Part shown: positions 37,137 to 45,776 of the stretch, piece by piece | Position numbering within the stretch: position 1 is the first letter of the stretch | Layout: the number at the start of each line of letters is the position of its first letter | Source: Candidatus Roslinia caecavium | GTDB lineage: Bacteria; Bacillota; Clostridia; Monoglobales; Monoglobaceae | Reading direction: 5' to 3' | Assembly: GCA_904419955.1 (NCBI GenBank) | Contig: CAJFTO010000004.1 | Coordinates: forward strand, 48,273 to 112,272 | DNA: 64,000 nt | Program-made: the position numbers and the translations under genes | The notes under the pieces: model-generated | Database searches by the model: none | Told to the model about the DNA's origin: nothing | The model's input: only the letters and a program-made list of their open reading frames with translations

Positions 37137-38585
37137 TCAGATATTGTCGATAGCTTCTTTGATGGTCTTATCTTTAGCCATCTTACTGTACTTTTCGACC
37201 TCGATCTTATTCTTGGCGGCGTGAGTCAAGCAGCCGGCTCCTCCTATACAGCCGCCTACGCAGGCCATGCCCTCGATAAAGTTGGTGTTTCCTATCTGTC
37301 TCGAGGCTTTGAGCAGTTCTTTTTTACATTCTTCGATACCGTCGCAGGATACCGCGTGCAGCTCGAATTCGGTGTTGCCATGCTCTTTCAGAGCTTCGAC
37401 CACAGCCTCGGCGAGACCGCCGCATTTAGCGAAGCCCCTGCCGTAGTAGGACGCGCTGTTAAGTTCGCCGTCTTCGAGAGAGGTGAGGTCTATGGAGCGG
37501 GCGTCGAACAGAGCCTGCAACTCTTCAAACGTCAGCGCGCTGTCTACGTATGGCGCCACGCTTTCTTTCTTGATCTCCATCTTTTTAGCGGTGCAAGGAC
37601 CGATAAATACGATCTTACAATTGGGATCGTTTTCTTTAAGCCGTTTTGAAATCGTCGCCATAGGACTCAGGCTGTGCGAAACGTTCGGACTAAGAGTCGG
37701 AAACGCCTTTTCCACATAGCTTACGAACGCGGGACAGCACGAGCTTGTAAGGAAGCCTTTTTTAGCCAGTTCGTCGGCTTCCGCATACGCCACCATATCC
37801 GCGCCGAGCGCCGCCTCGACTACTTCGTCAAAACCGAGTTTTTTGATTCCCGTGACGACTTGGCCCAAGCGTATATTGGTATATGAGAACTGTCCCGAGA
37901 TAGACGGAGCTATGACCGCGTACAGCTTGGTATCGTCGTCGCCGCCGTAGCGTTTGAGCATATTGACTACCTCTATTATGTAGGACTTATCGGTTATCGC
38001 GCCCCAAGGACATTGATATACGCAGGCGCCGCAGGATATACATTTTTCGTTGTCTATTTTTGCGGCGTGTTTTTCGTCCATGCTTATAGCCTTTATCTTA
38101 CAAGCTCTCTCGCAGGGACGTTCGCTCTTGCTTATAGCGCTGTAGGGACATACCTTTGCGCACATGCCGCACTCCACGCATTTTTCTTTATCGATTATAG
38201 CCTTCTGGTTCGAGTCGAACGAGATCGCGCCTTTTTTACATACGTCCTCGCATCTGTGGGCGAGACAGCCGCGGCAGGCGTTGGTGACCTCGTATCCGCC
38301 TACGGGACATTCGTCGCAGGCGATGTCGATTACCTGGATTATATTCTCGTCGGTCTCGCGTTTCGCCGACGCCATCGATATACGCTGCCCGACTATGGCG
38401 CGCTCTTTGTATATACAGCAGCGCATGGTAGCTTTGTCTTTAACTATATACTTGGCGATATCGTTAAAACTGCCGACCAAAGTGTCGTCGTAAGCGTGAC
38501 GCGCTACTTCTCTCAATACTTTGTATTTCAGGTACTGGACCTTGGTGTCGAACTTTCTCATAACAGGTTTGTTTTCTGTACTCAT
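37137..38585 (-). CDS. [FeFe] hydrogenase with N-terminal ferredoxin domains (group B-like)
   Basis: 482 residues; ACGGAGG 6 bases before ATG 38585. The N-terminal half carries Cys-rich Fe-S motifs: CDECPVGGYEVTNACRGCLAHRC, then CVECGMCAKVCP and CISCGACVYQCP. The C-terminal H-cluster domain has the three binding motifs in the forms TSSCCPAF, IGPCTAKK and MACVGGCIGGAGCL, so all four H-cluster cysteines are present. It catalyses H2 evolution or uptake coupled to ferredoxin in the cytoplasm. The domain order resembles the ferredoxin-dependent group B enzymes of clostridia. It is the last gene of a three-gene operon with a sensor hydrogenase and a PP2C phosphatase. Maturases HydE, F and G are not in this window. 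Confidence 0.88.
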   Translation of the reverse strand: MSTENKPVMRKFDTKVQYLKYKVLREVARHAYDDTLVGSFNDIAKYIVKDKATMRCCIYKERAIVGQRISMASAKRETDENIIQVIDIACDECPVGGYEVTNACRGCLAHRCEDVCKKGAISFDSNQKAIIDKEKCVECGMCAKVCPYSAISKSERPCERACKIKAISMDEKHAAKIDNEKCISCGACVYQCPWGAITDKSYIIEVVNMLKRYGGDDDTKLYAVIAPSISGQFSYTNIRLGQVVTGIKKLGFDEVVEAALGADMVAYAEADELAKKGFLTSSCCPAFVSYVEKAFPTLSPNVSHSLSPMATISKRLKENDPNCKIVFIGPCTAKKMEIKKESVAPYVDSALTFEELQALFDARSIDLTSLEDGELNSASYYGRGFAKCGGLAEAVVEALKEHGNTEFELHAVSCDGIEECKKELLKASRQIGNTNFIEGMACVGGCIGGAGCLTHAAKNKIEVEKYSKMAKDKTIKEAIDNI

Positions 38586-38682
38586 CTTATACCTCCGTCT
38601 CCGGAACGATTTCGATCCGGCGCTTATTTTAGTTTTATAAAAATAGTTATTTGTTTACTTGATCTTTTTTTGTTCGGTCGAA

Positions 38683-39849
38683 TCAATAGTACTCGACCGT
38701 AACGTTTTTGCCCATAGCTTTAAGACACTCGGCGAGTTCGTCGATCATTTTAAGCTTTATGCTGAAATTTATTTTCAGATCTATATGCGCCGTGTTCTTC
38801 GCTTTTCCAACGAACAGATTGACGTCCGTCGCCTCTTTGAACAGCAGCCTCGCAAGCTCCGAGGCGCCGTCGTTTTGCTTTTCCCAGAGAGGGAACATTG
38901 AGTTGTCGTCAAGATAATTCTTGGCGTAGTCCAAAACTCTCGACATCGTCAGCACGCCTTCGGTCGCAAGGTCTATCCCGTCTATATTCGAGGTGGGCGG
39001 TATATCGGAGCCGGTGTTTGAATTCTCGCTCCTTACCTCCGTCCCCAAATATCGGGCTACTATCTTAGAGGTCGTCCCGCCGCATACTATATGCTTGCCC
39101 TTGTTTGAGAAAAACTTTTTCAGCATTATCTCATCGTTCTCTTTTTTCTCCGGCGGACCGATACATACGTTGCAGGTCTTGCGTTTTCTTATCTGCACGG
39201 CCACGACGGTCGTGTCGTCGCCGGGCTCGTTCGCGTATAAGCGGTTGCATTCGTCGGCTATCGTGGACGCGATTATCTTGGCGGTCATTTTGTAGTTATA
39301 ATGACTTTCCATATAGGCGACTATATTCTCTCTCTGCCAGCCGTAATTGAGCACGTCGCCGACCCCGGCGTATATCGCGCCGTCGCTCATCGCTATCAGC
39401 ACGTCGTCGTTTTCAAGGCTTATTTCGGACTCGAAGACGCGCTTGCCTTCGATCGTCCTGTCTTTCACTTTGTAGTTGAAATTTTTCCCGTTTCTCAGCA
39501 GTATTACCAGCGGATTGTCGAACTGGTACATCGTGAGTTCGGTGGTATTTTCAAACTTCATTATGGTAAACGTGGAATACGCGACGCCTCGATCCTTACA
39601 GACCGGCAGGGTCGCGGCTATTGTGGAAACGCATTCCTCGACGCTCATTTCTTCGGCTATCATAGTCGATATTATCTTAGAAGTAAGCGTAGAGAGTATG
39701 TTCGCCTTTACTCCGCTTCCGAGTCCGTCGGCGAGCACGACGATGAGCTCCCCGTTCCTGCCGTTTCTTATCTCAACCATGTCTCCGCAGAGCTGTTCCC
39801 CGACATGGTTCAGGCTTATATAGCCTACGTCGGCGAACAGATCACTCAT
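38683..39849 (-). CDS. SpoIIE/PP2C-type serine phosphatase
   Basis: 388 residues. The N-terminal 220 residues are a SpoIIE-type PP2C domain: VVLADGLGSGVKANILSTLTSKII (metal-binding Asp), DVLIAMSDGAIYAG and DDTTVVAVQIRKRK. A C-terminal region of about 165 residues with HIVCGGTTSKIVARYLG has no clear homology. There is no membrane segment or sensor domain of its own. Its start overlaps the sensor hydrogenase stop by 8 bp (39842-39849), implying coupled translation. In known group C hydrogenase loci, a phosphatase of this type is part of a signalling branch. It probably dephosphorylates an anti-sigma-antagonist-like partner, but none is encoded here. Confidence 0.85.
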   Translation of the reverse strand: MSDLFADVGYISLNHVGEQLCGDMVEIRNGRNGELIVVLADGLGSGVKANILSTLTSKIISTMIAEEMSVEECVSTIAATLPVCKDRGVAYSTFTIMKFENTTELTMYQFDNPLVILLRNGKNFNYKVKDRTIEGKRVFESEISLENDDVLIAMSDGAIYAGVGDVLNYGWQRENIVAYMESHYNYKMTAKIIASTIADECNRLYANEPGDDTTVVAVQIRKRKTCNVCIGPPEKKENDEIMLKKFFSNKGKHIVCGGTTSKIVARYLGTEVRSENSNTGSDIPPTSNIDGIDLATEGVLTMSRVLDYAKNYLDDNSMFPLWEKQNDGASELARLLFKEATDVNLFVGKAKNTAHIDLKINFSIKLKMIDELAECLKAMGKNVTVEYY

Positions 39850-41521
39850 CGCTGAGAGTCTCCTTCAGTCTGGTGAGCGCGATCTTGGTTTCGGCTGTAG
39901 TCTCGCCGAGCAGCGACGCTATCTCCTGAACCACGCGCATCTGTTTTTCGACCACCTTATCCGTTATCTCGACCGCTTTTTTGCTCTGCTCTTCTTTTTT
40001 CTCGCGTTCGGTCTCCTCGGCGGTGACGTCCTTCATTATGCTGATTATTATTTTGTATTCCGGGTCGTAAACTATCGTCTCTTCGACATATTTACCGTAT
40101 TCGGAAAGGTATTTATTCTTTATCTCTGCGGCCTTGCCGGACGTGATATTATTCACTGCGAACATATAGTCGGTCGGGTCGGTGAGAACGACTATCGGTT
40201 CGCCTATTATTTCCTTTACGCGTTTGATATTGAATATCTCCTGCGCCGCTTTATTCATCTGCTGTATCTGAAGTTTGTCGTTGAGCACGGTTATGCCGTT
40301 GGGCGAGCTGTTGATGACCTTGTCAGAGAAGGATTCCGCCTTTTCCTTCAGATATGGCAGACACATCGTCATGTCGGCCTTGCCTTGGAGAACGGCTATC
40401 GCCTTGTCGCGGCATGTGGGGTAGCCGCAGCTGCCGCAGTTGAGTTCCTGCTCCGGCGTGAACTTGCCTATGCTGTGCAGGACTTCTTTGATAGCCAACG
40501 CGCCGGGGCGCATAACGCGTTTGCCCTCGTAGATGAACGATTTCGCCGTATCTTCGTCTTCGGGAACGCTGAAGTCCAGACCTTTATCCACCGTCTTGCC
40601 TATTGTTATACATTCGCTCACATGGTATAGTTTATCCCTTTTCATGACCGGACCGCCTATACACGAGCCGTCGCAGGCGGACATCTCAATAAAGCAGTCG
40701 GATATGGCTCCGCTGGCCACGTCCTCGAGCGCGTTCATGCAGTCGTCCAGACCGTCTATTGCGAAATACGTGTAATCGTCCTCAAGGTCCATGGAGCCGA
40801 GTATGCCGCCTCTTATTGGGAAGAGTCTGGCGCGGCCTCGGGTCTCGTTCTCGGGTTCGCAGTTTTCGATCTCCACCCCGCTCTCATCCAGCCAGCGGCT
40901 CAGGTCGTCGAACGTCAGCGTGCAGTCTATGTATCCGCTCATCTTGTCCGCCTCGTCTTTTTTAGCGATACACGGACCTATGAACACTGTCTTACAGCCG
41001 CCGTGTTGTTCTTTCAGAAGCTGACCGTGCGCCTGCATTGGAGAGAGTACTTTGGCGAGATAGGGCAGCGCCTCCGGATATTTTTTCTGTATAAGGGTGT
41101 TTATGCTGTGGCAGCAGGAGGAGATGATAACCTTCTGGCTCCGGCTCTTGACCAGCTTTTCGTATTCTTTTTTTACTATGGTCGCGCCGATCGCGGTCTC
41201 CTCTACCCCGGCGAAACCAAGCTTTTTCAAGGCTTTTTCCATAGCCGTTATATTTACTTTGTAGTTTGCTATATACGAAGGGGCTATGGAGGCGTATACC
41301 TCGTCTCCGCTTGCGATAAGCGCCTTTGCAATATCGAGATCGTCTCTCAGACGTTTAGCGTTTTGAGGACAGTTGACGTAACATCGGCCGCAAAGGATAC
41401 ATTCGTCCTGGATTATTATAGCGTGATGATCCTCCATTTTTATGGATTTCACCGGACAAAATCTAATGCATTTGTAGCAGTTTTTGCAGTTCGATTTTTT
41501 CAATTGAATAGGGTAATCCAC
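39842..41521 (-). CDS. Sensory [FeFe] hydrogenase-like protein with PAS domain (group C, HydS-like)
   Basis: 559 residues, GTG start at 41521 with AAAGGGGG 9 bases upstream. Order of parts: N-terminal 2[4Fe-4S] ferredoxin (CKNCYKCIRFCPVKS, CILCGRCYVNCP); an H-cluster-like domain with SSCCHS, IGPCIAKK and SACDGSCIGG; a 4Fe-4S module of type CGSCGYPTCRDKA near residue 360; a PAS domain (SSPNGITVLNDKLQIQQMNKAAQEIF) and a C-terminal coiled coil. Group C enzymes with PAS are thought to sense H2 or redox state and signal through phosphatases or kinases. The first H-cluster motif reads SCCH in place of SCCP. It starts the operon, from the perfect promoter at 41617-41645. Confidence 0.88.
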   Translation of the reverse strand: MDYPIQLKKSNCKNCYKCIRFCPVKSIKMEDHHAIIIQDECILCGRCYVNCPQNAKRLRDDLDIAKALIASGDEVYASIAPSYIANYKVNITAMEKALKKLGFAGVEETAIGATIVKKEYEKLVKSRSQKVIISSCCHSINTLIQKKYPEALPYLAKVLSPMQAHGQLLKEQHGGCKTVFIGPCIAKKDEADKMSGYIDCTLTFDDLSRWLDESGVEIENCEPENETRGRARLFPIRGGILGSMDLEDDYTYFAIDGLDDCMNALEDVASGAISDCFIEMSACDGSCIGGPVMKRDKLYHVSECITIGKTVDKGLDFSVPEDEDTAKSFIYEGKRVMRPGALAIKEVLHSIGKFTPEQELNCGSCGYPTCRDKAIAVLQGKADMTMCLPYLKEKAESFSDKVINSSPNGITVLNDKLQIQQMNKAAQEIFNIKRVKEIIGEPIVVLTDPTDYMFAVNNITSGKAAEIKNKYLSEYGKYVEETIVYDPEYKIIISIMKDVTAEETEREKKEEQSKKAVEITDKVVEKQMRVVQEIASLLGETTAETKIALTRLKETLSDE

Positions 41522-41616
41522 GATAACATTCCCCCTTTAAATAAAGCTTATATGTTATATTTAAGCCGATAAAACTTTCCGTTTCACAGCCGCGGAACAT
41601 AACTTTAATTATAACA

Positions 41617-41645
41617 ATTATATAAAATAAAAAGAGCCTTGTCAA
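41617..41645 (-). promoter_or_regulatory. Consensus promoter of the hydrogenase operon
   Basis: On the minus strand TTGACA, 17 bp, TATAAT: a perfect sigma-A promoter, about 95 bases upstream of the GTG start. The rest of 41646-41780 is AT-rich with no feature. Confidence 0.85.
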
Positions 41646-41781
41646 TAAACTTATACTTTGAAAAAACAGTAAATCATACAAAATTTTTATCAGTTTTTAG
41701 TTGATAATTTTTTGGAGTTAATTTGATATTTAAAAAAATAGATTTTAATGGAACAGCGCTTGTTTATAGAAAAATAAGGGC

Positions 41782-41819
41782 GTTAATACCGCTTTCGTTT
41801 AGTGGAAAACGGTATTAAC
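41782..41819 (-). terminator. Terminator of the GH43-like gene
   Basis: GTTAATACCG and CGGTATTAAC form a perfect 10-bp stem; on the minus strand it leads into GCCCTTATTTTTCT. Confidence 0.7.
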
Positions 41820-41835
41820 ATAACTTTCCGACGCT

Positions 41836-42750
41836 TTAATCGCCTAAATAGGGTTCGGCGCTGAATTCTATATATGGCTGATCCGATTCGTCGAATTTTA
41901 TTTCCAACCAAATATAGCCCGAAGAGGAGAGATCGTCTCGATTCCATCTGTCCATCATAAGTATATATTTACCGTCCTTTTCCAGAACGTACGCGGGCTG
42001 TCCGTAAAAAGACTTATCCGCGTCGAGTCCCCGAAACGGGTTGCCGAGAGATTGCCACTCGCCCATGATATTGTCGGCTACGGCAATATCCGCCGCGTTG
42101 GGAGACCAGCCTGTGCAGCCGGAGGTTATGCAATAATAGCGACCGTTATGCTTAAAAACCGCAGGCGCCTCTCTGGACTGGTTCTTCCCGGTAATCGGAT
42201 AAACATATATGTTTTCTTCGGTGAAATCCATGTAGTCTTTTGAGAGCTTCACCGCTCTCAGACACGAATTCCAATGGCTGGCCGTAAATAGGTACGCGTT
42301 GCCTTTATCGACAAAAACGCTGAGATCTCTGCTTTGAAAACCGTTGGGCTTAAAAGAATGCGAAAACCTGAAGTCACCGTCAGGAGTGTCGCAAACGGCG
42401 CAGCCGACACGCGCAAATTCATAGCTGCTGTCGTCTAAATGCATGAACATAACAAATTTTTCGGTTCGTTTGTTATAGACGACCTTAGGTCTTTCGCAAA
42501 TCTTGTCCCAATACAGCGGATGTGAAGGATCATCCGTTTCGGGTCTCAAAACAGTTCCGCGGTATTCCCAGTCTTTCAGATCCTTCGATCTGTAGCATGA
42601 GACGCCGCATAGCTCCGAACGTCCGGGGCTTATCATCTTTCTTTTGTCTTCGCCGTACCAGTAATAATTGTCGTCCCACTTGAGTATACAGCCGCCATGA
42701 GCTTCGATCCTGTTAGCGTCGGAATCTACCCAAGCTTCTCCGTTTAGCAT
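41836..42750 (-). CDS. GH43-family glycosidase, galactan exo-beta-1,3-galactosidase-like
   Basis: 304 residues from ATG 42750 (GAAGG 9 bases upstream; alternative ATGs at 42756 and 42759). A five-bladed beta-propeller glycosidase: AHGGCILKWDDNYYWYGEDK near the start, SRDLSVFVDKGNAYLFTASHWN in the middle, and SREAPAVFKHNGRYYCITSGCTGWSPN with the probable acid Glu. This spacing matches the GH43 subfamily of exo-beta-1,3-galactanases that process arabinogalactan cores. No signal peptide or CBM is present, so it would act on imported oligosaccharides. It is divergent from an AraC-type regulator, with overlapping promoter regions, so it is likely under its control. Confidence 0.85.
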   Translation of the reverse strand: MLNGEAWVDSDANRIEAHGGCILKWDDNYYWYGEDKRKMISPGRSELCGVSCYRSKDLKDWEYRGTVLRPETDDPSHPLYWDKICERPKVVYNKRTEKFVMFMHLDDSSYEFARVGCAVCDTPDGDFRFSHSFKPNGFQSRDLSVFVDKGNAYLFTASHWNSCLRAVKLSKDYMDFTEENIYVYPITGKNQSREAPAVFKHNGRYYCITSGCTGWSPNAADIAVADNIMGEWQSLGNPFRGLDADKSFYGQPAYVLEKDGKYILMMDRWNRDDLSSSGYIWLEIKFDESDQPYIEFSAEPYLGD

Positions 42751-42830
42751 GTGCATCATCCTTCTTTGATATTTTTAAAACAAATAATAAAAAGTGTGTG
42801 TGTTGTTATTATTTGGCGCGTTATGCTATT

Positions 42831-42923
42831 ATAATAGCACAAAAAACCTCATTCGTCAATTTATTATAAATATTAAATATATTAATTTATTCTATTGAGA
42901 ATTGGTCAATTTTGTGTTAAAAT
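42831..42923. promoter_or_regulatory. Divergent promoters of the GH43-like and AraC genes
   Basis: Minus strand: TTGACG (revcomp of 42854-42859), 17 bp, TATTAT (revcomp of 42831-42836). Plus strand: TTGAGA (42895-42900), 17 bp, TAAAAT (42918-42923). The 35 bp between them are AT-rich and could hold the AraC operator. Confidence 0.65.
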
Positions 42924-42996
42924 AATAACATATTGGTCGATAGAAAATTAATCTGCTTTGACTGCTATATTCAGATTATAAAAAGGGTGATTTTTT

Positions 42997-43824
42997 ATGC
43001 TGTTTCCTATACTTCTTGCCAAAACGAAATTATTGCCGTTTTATATTACCGCGATGGGTGAAAAAGATTTCCAGCGTCCCATAAAAAGACAGGACGGCCT
43101 GAACGATTACCAGTTTTTGTATTCGATCGAAGGCCGCGGAAAGTTTATATACGGCGGAGAATCCTACGATATAGGCGAAGGCGGAGCTTTCCTTTTTAAG
43201 CCTAACGTTTCTCATGAATACTACGCCGACGGGGATACGTGGAAGACGTGCTGGATCACGTTTAACGGGGATTCGGTGGATTCGCTTTTTGAATATCTGG
43301 ACTTCGCAGACGCCGAGGTTTTTAATATAAACAAATTCGACGACCTCTACGTGCATCTGCGTTCAATACGCAAGCGCTTCAGCAGCGACGAACTTGACAG
43401 GGAGGTAAAGATGTCTCTCGTTTTATACAGGATACTCGTGCGCTTGTCCGAAATCAAAAACGAGCAGCCTAACGAGCAGGAACTGTCGAAAAACGAAAAA
43501 TATCAAAAGCTGGCTCCGCTTATGGATATGCTGTCCGAGAGATATTACGAAGATATTAGTCTGGGCGATATGGCGGATGTTCTTGGAATATCGCGCAATC
43601 ATTTGTGCAGGCTTTTTAATAACGTCTATCACACGACTCCGCTCAAGTATTTGACCCAGCTCAGGCTCAATAAGGCGAAGTATATGCTTTGCAGTCCGGA
43701 TAAGATGAAAATAAAAGATATAGCTTACGCCGTAGGTTTTAACGACACAAGCTATTTCTGCAGCGTCTTTAAAAAAATGGAGGGTAGCACCCCGGAGGAA
43801 TACAGGAAGATAAATAATTTTTAG
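42997..43824 (+). CDS. AraC-family regulator with N-terminal cupin domain
   Basis: 275 residues; AAAAGGGTG precedes ATG 42997. The N-terminal cupin-like sensor domain (residues about 30-110) carries EGRGKFIYGGESYDIGEGGAFLFKPNVSHEYYA. The C-terminal double HTH (about 175-272) shows ISLGDMADVLGISRNHLCRLFNNVYHTTPLKYL and IKDIAYAVGFNDTSYFCSVFKKMEGSTPEEYR, a full AraC/XylS signature. Cupin-AraC proteins generally activate sugar-use genes on binding a saccharide. The divergent GH43-like gene is the obvious target, so the effector may be a galacto-oligosaccharide. Confidence 0.92.
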   Translation: MLFPILLAKTKLLPFYITAMGEKDFQRPIKRQDGLNDYQFLYSIEGRGKFIYGGESYDIGEGGAFLFKPNVSHEYYADGDTWKTCWITFNGDSVDSLFEYLDFADAEVFNINKFDDLYVHLRSIRKRFSSDELDREVKMSLVLYRILVRLSEIKNEQPNEQELSKNEKYQKLAPLMDMLSERYYEDISLGDMADVLGISRNHLCRLFNNVYHTTPLKYLTQLRLNKAKYMLCSPDKMKIKDIAYAVGFNDTSYFCSVFKKMEGSTPEEYRKINNF

Positions 43825-43856
43825 AACGGATAGAATTATTATCGATTTATCTACCG

Positions 43857-43878
43857 GCGCCGGCGCTGTAGCCGGCGC
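43857..43878. terminator. GC-rich hairpin between the AraC gene and spoIIIAH
   Basis: GCGCCGGC and GCCGGCGC pair perfectly around GCTGTA between convergent genes. No T-run on either side, so terminator activity is uncertain. Confidence 0.4.
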
Positions 43879-43900
43879 TCATCCATACCCGTCCGCGCTT

Positions 43901-44524
43901 TTATTCGGCGCTGATCTTTATTTGGCTCGGCTTCGCTCCGGTCTCGGATATTATTATATCTTTGATCTGCGCTACCGACGAGTTATCCAAATTACCGCCC
44001 TGAACTATTACCGAAACGGTTCCATTGCTGATCAGAGCGAAACAGTCGGAAAATCCTTTCGCTTTGATCTGGGTCTCTATAGAACTCTCGCGCTCCTGGT
44101 TTTCAGTAGCCTCAAGGATACTCTTTTCGGCTTCCTGCTTCGCGGTCTGACTTGCGTCCGCGCTGGATTGGATCTCTTTCCAGTTATCCATGGTCTCGCT
44201 TCTCTGCGCGTCCCGAGCCTGCCTTGACGCGGCTATGCCGGCTCCCGAAGGTTGCGCCGAATCCGTTCCCTGTTCCGGCGCGGCGCTTTGAGAAGCGTCG
44301 CTTTCGGTATCGCCGGCCTGTTCGCCCGAGCCGTCGCCGTCGTTTTTTTCATCGTCGTCCGAGTCCGAATTTACCGGCATTACGTCCGAGGTCACGCTTA
44401 CAGATTCCATATCGCCCGAGCCGACCGTCCATCTGTAATAACCGGCGGCGAGCACGAGAGCGACCAGCCCGAAGGCGAGGAATTGTTTTCCTTTGAATTT
44501 GAACTTACGTTTTTCTGTACTCAT
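43901..44524 (-). CDS. spoIIIAH: Stage III sporulation protein AH
   Basis: 207 residues. A short basic N-terminus and one membrane helix (FLAFGLVALVLAAGYYRWTVG) lead into a low-complexity acidic/Ser linker and a C-terminal YscJ/FliF-like ring-building domain (GFSDCFALISNGTVSVIVQGGNLDNSSVAQIKDIIISETG). SpoIIIAH sits in the mother-cell membrane and binds forespore SpoIIQ, forming the channel across the engulfment space. It is the last gene of the spoIIIA operon here, 62 bp after spoIIIAG. Confidence 0.9.
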   Translation of the reverse strand: MSTEKRKFKFKGKQFLAFGLVALVLAAGYYRWTVGSGDMESVSVTSDVMPVNSDSDDDEKNDGDGSGEQAGDTESDASQSAAPEQGTDSAQPSGAGIAASRQARDAQRSETMDNWKEIQSSADASQTAKQEAEKSILEATENQERESSIETQIKAKGFSDCFALISNGTVSVIVQGGNLDNSSVAQIKDIIISETGAKPSQIKISAE

Positions 44525-44586
44525 ATAAAATACCCCTTTATATATAAATTTAATTTTTTTCCATGTTTCATAGCCGCGCGGCGATT

Positions 44587-45222
44587 TCAGTGCGTTATCT
44601 TGATTCTATTCGAAGGAATACCGTACAACGCGCGTACTGCTTCGTATATTTCGTATTTCACGTTCTCGTCCGCCGCCCCTTCGGCCACGACCAGTATTCC
44701 GGTCGGAGTCGGAGCCGTTTGAGACAGAACGATCGGTTCCTGCGAAGATCCCTGCCCGGACATGACCACGCTCTCCTCGGTCTCCGATTCGGTCTGCGTC
44801 TCCGCGCCGCCGCCGTCGGAGGAAGAACTTCTCGAACTTGTTCTGCTGTCCTTAGCCAGCGCCTTTTCTCCGTCGTTTTCAACGTAGATCCTGACGCTGA
44901 CCTCTCCCGCGCCCTGTATCTGTTCGAGGATCTCTTTGAGGCTCTGTTCGGTTTTGCGAACATATTCTTCGACTTCGGTATATTGAACCTGAGGTTGAGC
45001 TTCTTCGTCTCCCGCGTCGCCCTGGCCGCCGCCTTGAAAGAAATGCGGAAAGGCGAGCGCCGCTATTGAAGCGATAATTAAGAATACGATCAATTTATTC
45101 ACCGGGCGCTTGCTTCCGTCTTCGTTTTTACGTTCGGCGCCGCCGTCGGACGTTTCGGTTGAATCGCGGTTGGTTTTATCGAGTTTTAAAAATTTAACGA
45201 GTCTTTCTAAAAACTTATCCAT
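44587..45222 (-). CDS. spoIIIAG: Stage III sporulation protein AG
   Basis: 211 residues. One N-terminal membrane helix (KLIVFLIIASIAALAFPHFF) and a ring-building domain at about 75-205 (VEEYVRKTEQSLKEILEQIQGAGEVSVRIYVEN, then PTGILVVAEGAADENVKYEIYEAVRALYGIPSNRIKI). A Ser/Gln-rich insertion (RTSSRSSSSDGGG, residues about 125-150) matches the wedge insertion seen in B. subtilis SpoIIIAG. It oligomerises into a large ring in the mother-cell membrane. Confidence 0.93.
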   Translation of the reverse strand: MDKFLERLVKFLKLDKTNRDSTETSDGGAERKNEDGSKRPVNKLIVFLIIASIAALAFPHFFQGGGQGDAGDEEAQPQVQYTEVEEYVRKTEQSLKEILEQIQGAGEVSVRIYVENDGEKALAKDSRTSSRSSSSDGGGAETQTESETEESVVMSGQGSSQEPIVLSQTAPTPTGILVVAEGAADENVKYEIYEAVRALYGIPSNRIKITH

Positions 45223-45244
45223 ATGGCGCCTCCGACGTTATATG

Positions 45245-45772
45245 TTATCCATCTTCTGCGGATACGTAAATATCCTTCTTGTTTACGCCGTAATTTTGAT
45301 TTATGCTTTCCTTGACGGAGGAGACGAGGTCTTTTTCTTCTGTCGCGCCGGCTCCGGAGTCCGTATGAATTACGACGTCGACTCTCAGTATCTCGCCGAA
45401 ATTTTCCTGCGAATCCGAGGTCTCGACCCGCGTTTCAAACTCTCGATCCGGATATTCCGATTCGAGAAACGCGGTTATCTTCGCCCCTACGTTATCTTGG
45501 TAAATTTTTGTTATATCCTCTCTCTGCCTTTCTTCCATCTGGGAGTAAGAGGTATAGGCGTTTTCCTGCTCGGAGTCGATCTGAGGGATATTTCCGTCTC
45601 TGAACCCGCCGAGCAGAGAAACTATGGGGGTTATTATCGATATTACAAGGATGAGACCAAGGGCCAGCCGGATATATTTTTTTATCCCGTTTTCGGGCAT
45701 AAGCATATCGCACATCGAGCCGAAGACTATAACTCCGGCGATAGTCATCGTCCAATTTCTGAGAGCTTCCAT
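45245..45772 (-). CDS. spoIIIAF: Stage III sporulation protein AF
   Basis: 175 residues from ATG 45772, which lies 5 bases after the spoIIIAE stop; a TTG at 45787 would overlap the previous gene. Two N-terminal membrane helices (WTMTIAGVIVFGSMCDMLMP and YIRLALGLILVISIITPIVSLLGG) and a ring-building-like C-terminal domain (VGAKITAFLESEYPDREFETRVETSD and ILRVDVVIHTDSG). It forms part of the spoIIIA channel complex. Confidence 0.9.
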   Translation of the reverse strand: MEALRNWTMTIAGVIVFGSMCDMLMPENGIKKYIRLALGLILVISIITPIVSLLGGFRDGNIPQIDSEQENAYTSYSQMEERQREDITKIYQDNVGAKITAFLESEYPDREFETRVETSDSQENFGEILRVDVVIHTDSGAGATEEKDLVSSVKESINQNYGVNKKDIYVSAEDG

Positions 45773-45776
45773 TTCT

